Positions 5,043 to 7,053 of a stretch of DNA of 7,053 bases are shown piece after piece. Numbering within the stretch: the first letter of the stretch is position 1; each line of letters starts with the position of its first letter. The DNA lies in the NCBI GenBank assembly GCA_964348095.1, contig CAYGBK010000027.1:1-7053 (forward strand), read 5' to 3'. This DNA is from WVXP01 sp964348095. Its GTDB lineage: Bacteria; Desulfobacterota; BSN033; WVXP01. A model generated the notes under the pieces. It saw only the letters and a program-made list of their open reading frames with translations, was not told the origin of the DNA and searched no databases. Both the position numbers and the translations under genes were made by a program.

Positions 5043-6408
5043 GAAGAAAATCCTGTGCATCGGTGCTGGCTATGTTGGCGGACCAACGATGGCCGTCATC
5101 GCCCAGAAGTGTCCGCAGCACAAGGTTAGCGTCGTAGACATAAATCCAGAAAGGATTTCTGAATGGAACTCGGACGACCTACCTATTTACGAACCTGGGC
5201 TGAGTGAGATTGTAAAAGAGGTTCGTGGCAGAAATCTCTTTTTCAGAACCGACATCGGAGAAGGGATCAAGGAGGCGGACATTATTTTTGTCAGCGTCAA
5301 CACCCCGACAAAGGATTATGGAGTCGGGGCGGGCAAGGCCGCTGATTTACAATACTGGGAGCAGACGGCGAGACAAATTGTCGAGTTCTCCCACTCACCC
5401 AAGATAATCGTTGAAAAGAGTACCGTTCCTGTTAAGACGGCTCAGGCTATGGAAAGAATAGTAAGGTCTGAAAGCAACGATACCAAGTTTGACGTACTCT
5501 CAAATCCCGAGTTTCTTTCCGAAGGCACAGCAGTCAATGATTTGCAAAACCCGGACCGGGTTCTTATAGGTTCGATGGAGACAGAAAGCGGTTTGAAGGC
5601 TCGAGATACGTTGGTAGAGATCTATGCCAACTGGGTTCCCAGAGAACGCATTATCACGACGAACATATGGAGCAGCGAACTTTCCAAGCTGGCGGCTAAT
5701 GCCTTCTTGGCACAACGGGTCTCTTCCATAAATTCTATCTCCGCTCTGTGTGAAAAAACCGATGCAGATATCACTGAAGTCGCGACTGCTATCGGCATGG
5801 ACAGCCGAGTTGGCGACAAGTTCTTGAACGCCAGTGTTGGCTTTGGAGGGTCATGCTTCCAGAAGGATATTCTGAACCTGGTGTATCTCTGCCGGTATTA
5901 CGGCTTGGAGGAGGTAGCCGATTACTGGGAAAGTGTCGTCAGGATAAACCAATACCAACAGGAACGCTTTATTTTCAAGGTCCTGAATGCGATGTTCAAT
6001 ACCCTGTCTGGTAAGAGAATTTGCCTTTTCGGATTTGCGTTTAAGGCGAACACTGGAGACACCAGGGAAAGTCCCGCCATATTTATCGCCAAAAAACTCC
6101 TCGAAGAAAATGCGACTATCGTGATTACTGATCCTGAGGCCCTGAGAAATGCGAGAGCAGATCTAGAGGGTGTCAATAGCAATATTGACTATATCGAAGA
6201 TCCTCACGAGGCGGCTCGCGGCTGTCATGCCATTGCCGTCATGACAGAATGGGATTTGTACCGAAGCCTCGATTTCAAAAGAATCTACGATGGCATGGTC
6301 AAACCGGCTTTCATTTTCGATGGCCGAAATATCCTAAATCATGCGGAGCTCTTTGAAATTGGATTCAACGTCTTCCCTATTGGTAAGCCTGCGATGACCC
6401 ATTTTTGA
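5032..6408 (+). CDS. ugd: UDP-glucose 6-dehydrogenase (animal-type)
   Basis: 458 residues. It makes UDP-glucuronate from UDP-glucose with two NAD+, in the cytoplasm, as a precursor for acidic polysaccharide. The start at 5032 is chosen because the family begins a few residues before the Rossmann motif; GGAGG (5013-5017) lies 14 nt upstream, a long spacing, and the gene overlaps the NusG-like gene by 11 nt, suggesting translational coupling. An in-frame ATG at 4966 would add 22 unrelated residues. Visible sites: GAGYVGG (11-17, NAD binding), STVPV (130-134), NPEF (158-161), SELSKLAANAFLAQR with Lys219, GFGGSCFQKD with catalytic Cys275 and Asp279, and FGFAFK with Lys338. All match the known catalytic residues. 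The spacing and wording of these motifs follow the animal UGDH form (catalytic Cys276 in human) more closely than the shorter E. coli Ugd type. The length suits this subgroup. No defects are seen. Confidence 0.96.
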   Translation: MPFEKKILCIGAGYVGGPTMAVIAQKCPQHKVSVVDINPERISEWNSDDLPIYEPGLSEIVKEVRGRNLFFRTDIGEGIKEADIIFVSVNTPTKDYGVGAGKAADLQYWEQTARQIVEFSHSPKIIVEKSTVPVKTAQAMERIVRSESNDTKFDVLSNPEFLSEGTAVNDLQNPDRVLIGSMETESGLKARDTLVEIYANWVPRERIITTNIWSSELSKLAANAFLAQRVSSINSISALCEKTDADITEVATAIGMDSRVGDKFLNASVGFGGSCFQKDILNLVYLCRYYGLEEVADYWESVVRINQYQQERFIFKVLNAMFNTLSGKRICLFGFAFKANTGDTRESPAIFIAKKLLEENATIVITDPEALRNARADLEGVNSNIDYIEDPHEAARGCHAIAVMTEWDLYRSLDFKRIYDGMVKPAFIFDGRNILNHAELFEIGFNVFPIGKPAMTHF

Positions 6409-6631
6409 TCTCGATCGAACTCGCCGATTGTGTCGATCGGTTTGGTCCAGGCTTATCTGTTAGTGTCTGGTCAACTGGAAGAAGAGGTGGTCATGCCGGG
6501 TTTTCAGATCCTTCTTTCACCGCCGGATTTGGACTGACAGAATTGAACGATGATTGCGCGAGGGTGCGGCAAATACTCAGAACCAAACCAGTCGGGTCAA
6601 ACAAACAAACTGGACAAATTAGGGTGAAAAG

Positions 6632-7053
6632 ATGAAGATTTCAGAAAAGATCCTTCCATTTTTGGTCCTATTTCCAATTCTTGGTCAAGCCGACTTCATT
6701 GGTTCACTCAACGGAAACGCCCCGATGCGATTCACGAACCGAGCTTGGGCAGAGGAAGATAAAGATCGGACGAGCACGGGGTCGGCTTCTGATCTCACGA
6801 TAACTCGCCACCCCAATCGGGTTCTCGAGCTTGACACATCTGGTAACTACGTTATTGGTCAGGGTGATGTACTGGAGGTTTTTGTGTGGCGAAATGAAAA
6901 CCTATCGCGTCAAATTGTCGTCAGGCCCGACGGGAAGATCTCCCTGCCATTGCTTCAGGACGTTCAGGCCGAGGGATTGACTGTTATTCAACTGAGAGAC
7001 GAGGTTGCACGGAGGTACAGTGAATTTGTAAACAACCCGAGGGTGACCGTGAT
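6632..7053 (+). CDS. Wza-type polysaccharide export protein, 3' end missing
   Basis: 140 residues are visible before the window ends; the frame is open. The ATG at 6632 has AGGGTG (6621-6626) 5 nt upstream. The N-terminus is a signal peptide: basic MKISEK, hydrophobic LPFLVLFPILG, and possible cleavage after Ala-Trp-Ala (38-40), rather distant from the hydrophobic core. No lipobox cysteine is present, unlike E. coli Wza. Residues 73-140 are a poly-export (SLBB-associated) domain start: YVIGQGDVLEVFVWRNENLS, then RPDGKISLPLL and a helix ending in NNPRVTV. The family forms outer-membrane channels or periplasmic adaptors that export capsule and exopolysaccharide. It lies 223 nt after the dehydrogenase on the same strand, probably in the same operon. 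The intervening gap shows no promoter or terminator that I trust. Confidence 0.92.
   Translation, partial: MKISEKILPFLVLFPILGQADFIGSLNGNAPMRFTNRAWAEEDKDRTSTGSASDLTITRHPNRVLELDTSGNYVIGQGDVLEVFVWRNENLSRQIVVRPDGKISLPLLQDVQAEGLTVIQLRDEVARRYSEFVNNPRVTV

Overview
The window looks like part of a chromosomal exopolysaccharide / PEP-CTERM (exosortase, XrtA-type) locus of a free-living Gram-negative bacterium. The evidence is a PEP-CTERM sorting-signal protein at the left edge, an ExeA-type ATPase of the kind found in exosortase loci, a specialised NusG/RfaH-like factor, a UDP-glucose 6-dehydrogenase, and the start of a Wza-type outer-membrane polysaccharide export protein. Such loci occur in Desulfobacterota, Nitrospirota, Proteobacteria and similar phyla. 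The base composition is mid-range, and nothing here fixes the genus.

Layout. 3-713 (+) is the 3' part of a PEP-CTERM protein gene whose start lies outside the window. 661-948 (-) is a small convergent gene with a near-perfect Shine-Dalgarno; it overlaps the PEP-CTERM gene tail to tail by 53 nt. From about 949 to 2805 there is no convincing protein gene, but the stretch is not empty. It holds several near-consensus sigma-70 promoters, a long hairpin (1755-1810), and a compact unit with a consensus promoter at 1899-1928 and an intrinsic terminator at 2105-2151. That unit would make a structured RNA of about 217 nt. Further right are several dyads and then a sigma-54 (-24/-12) promoter at 2728-2743. 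2806-4143 (+) is the ATPase; 4144-4424 is a leader-like gap; 4425-5042 (+) is the NusG-like factor. 5032-6408 (+) is UDP-glucose dehydrogenase, overlapping the previous gene by 11 nt. 6632 to the end (+) is the 5' part of the export protein.

How the parts may work together (inference). The sigma-54 promoter, probably with an enhancer-binding protein of the PrsR type usual in exosortase systems, would start transcription at the ATPase. The NusG-like protein would keep polymerase going through a long polysaccharide operon. The dehydrogenase supplies UDP-glucuronate, and the export protein forms part of the channel for the finished polymer. PEP-CTERM proteins such as the one at the left edge are sorted by the same system. 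The exosortase, glycosyltransferases, chain-length protein and tyrosine kinase are not in the window and would be expected to the right.

The least explained items are the promoter-plus-terminator RNA unit at 1899-2151, the small antisense gene at 661-948, and the dyad-rich stretch in front of the sigma-54 promoter.
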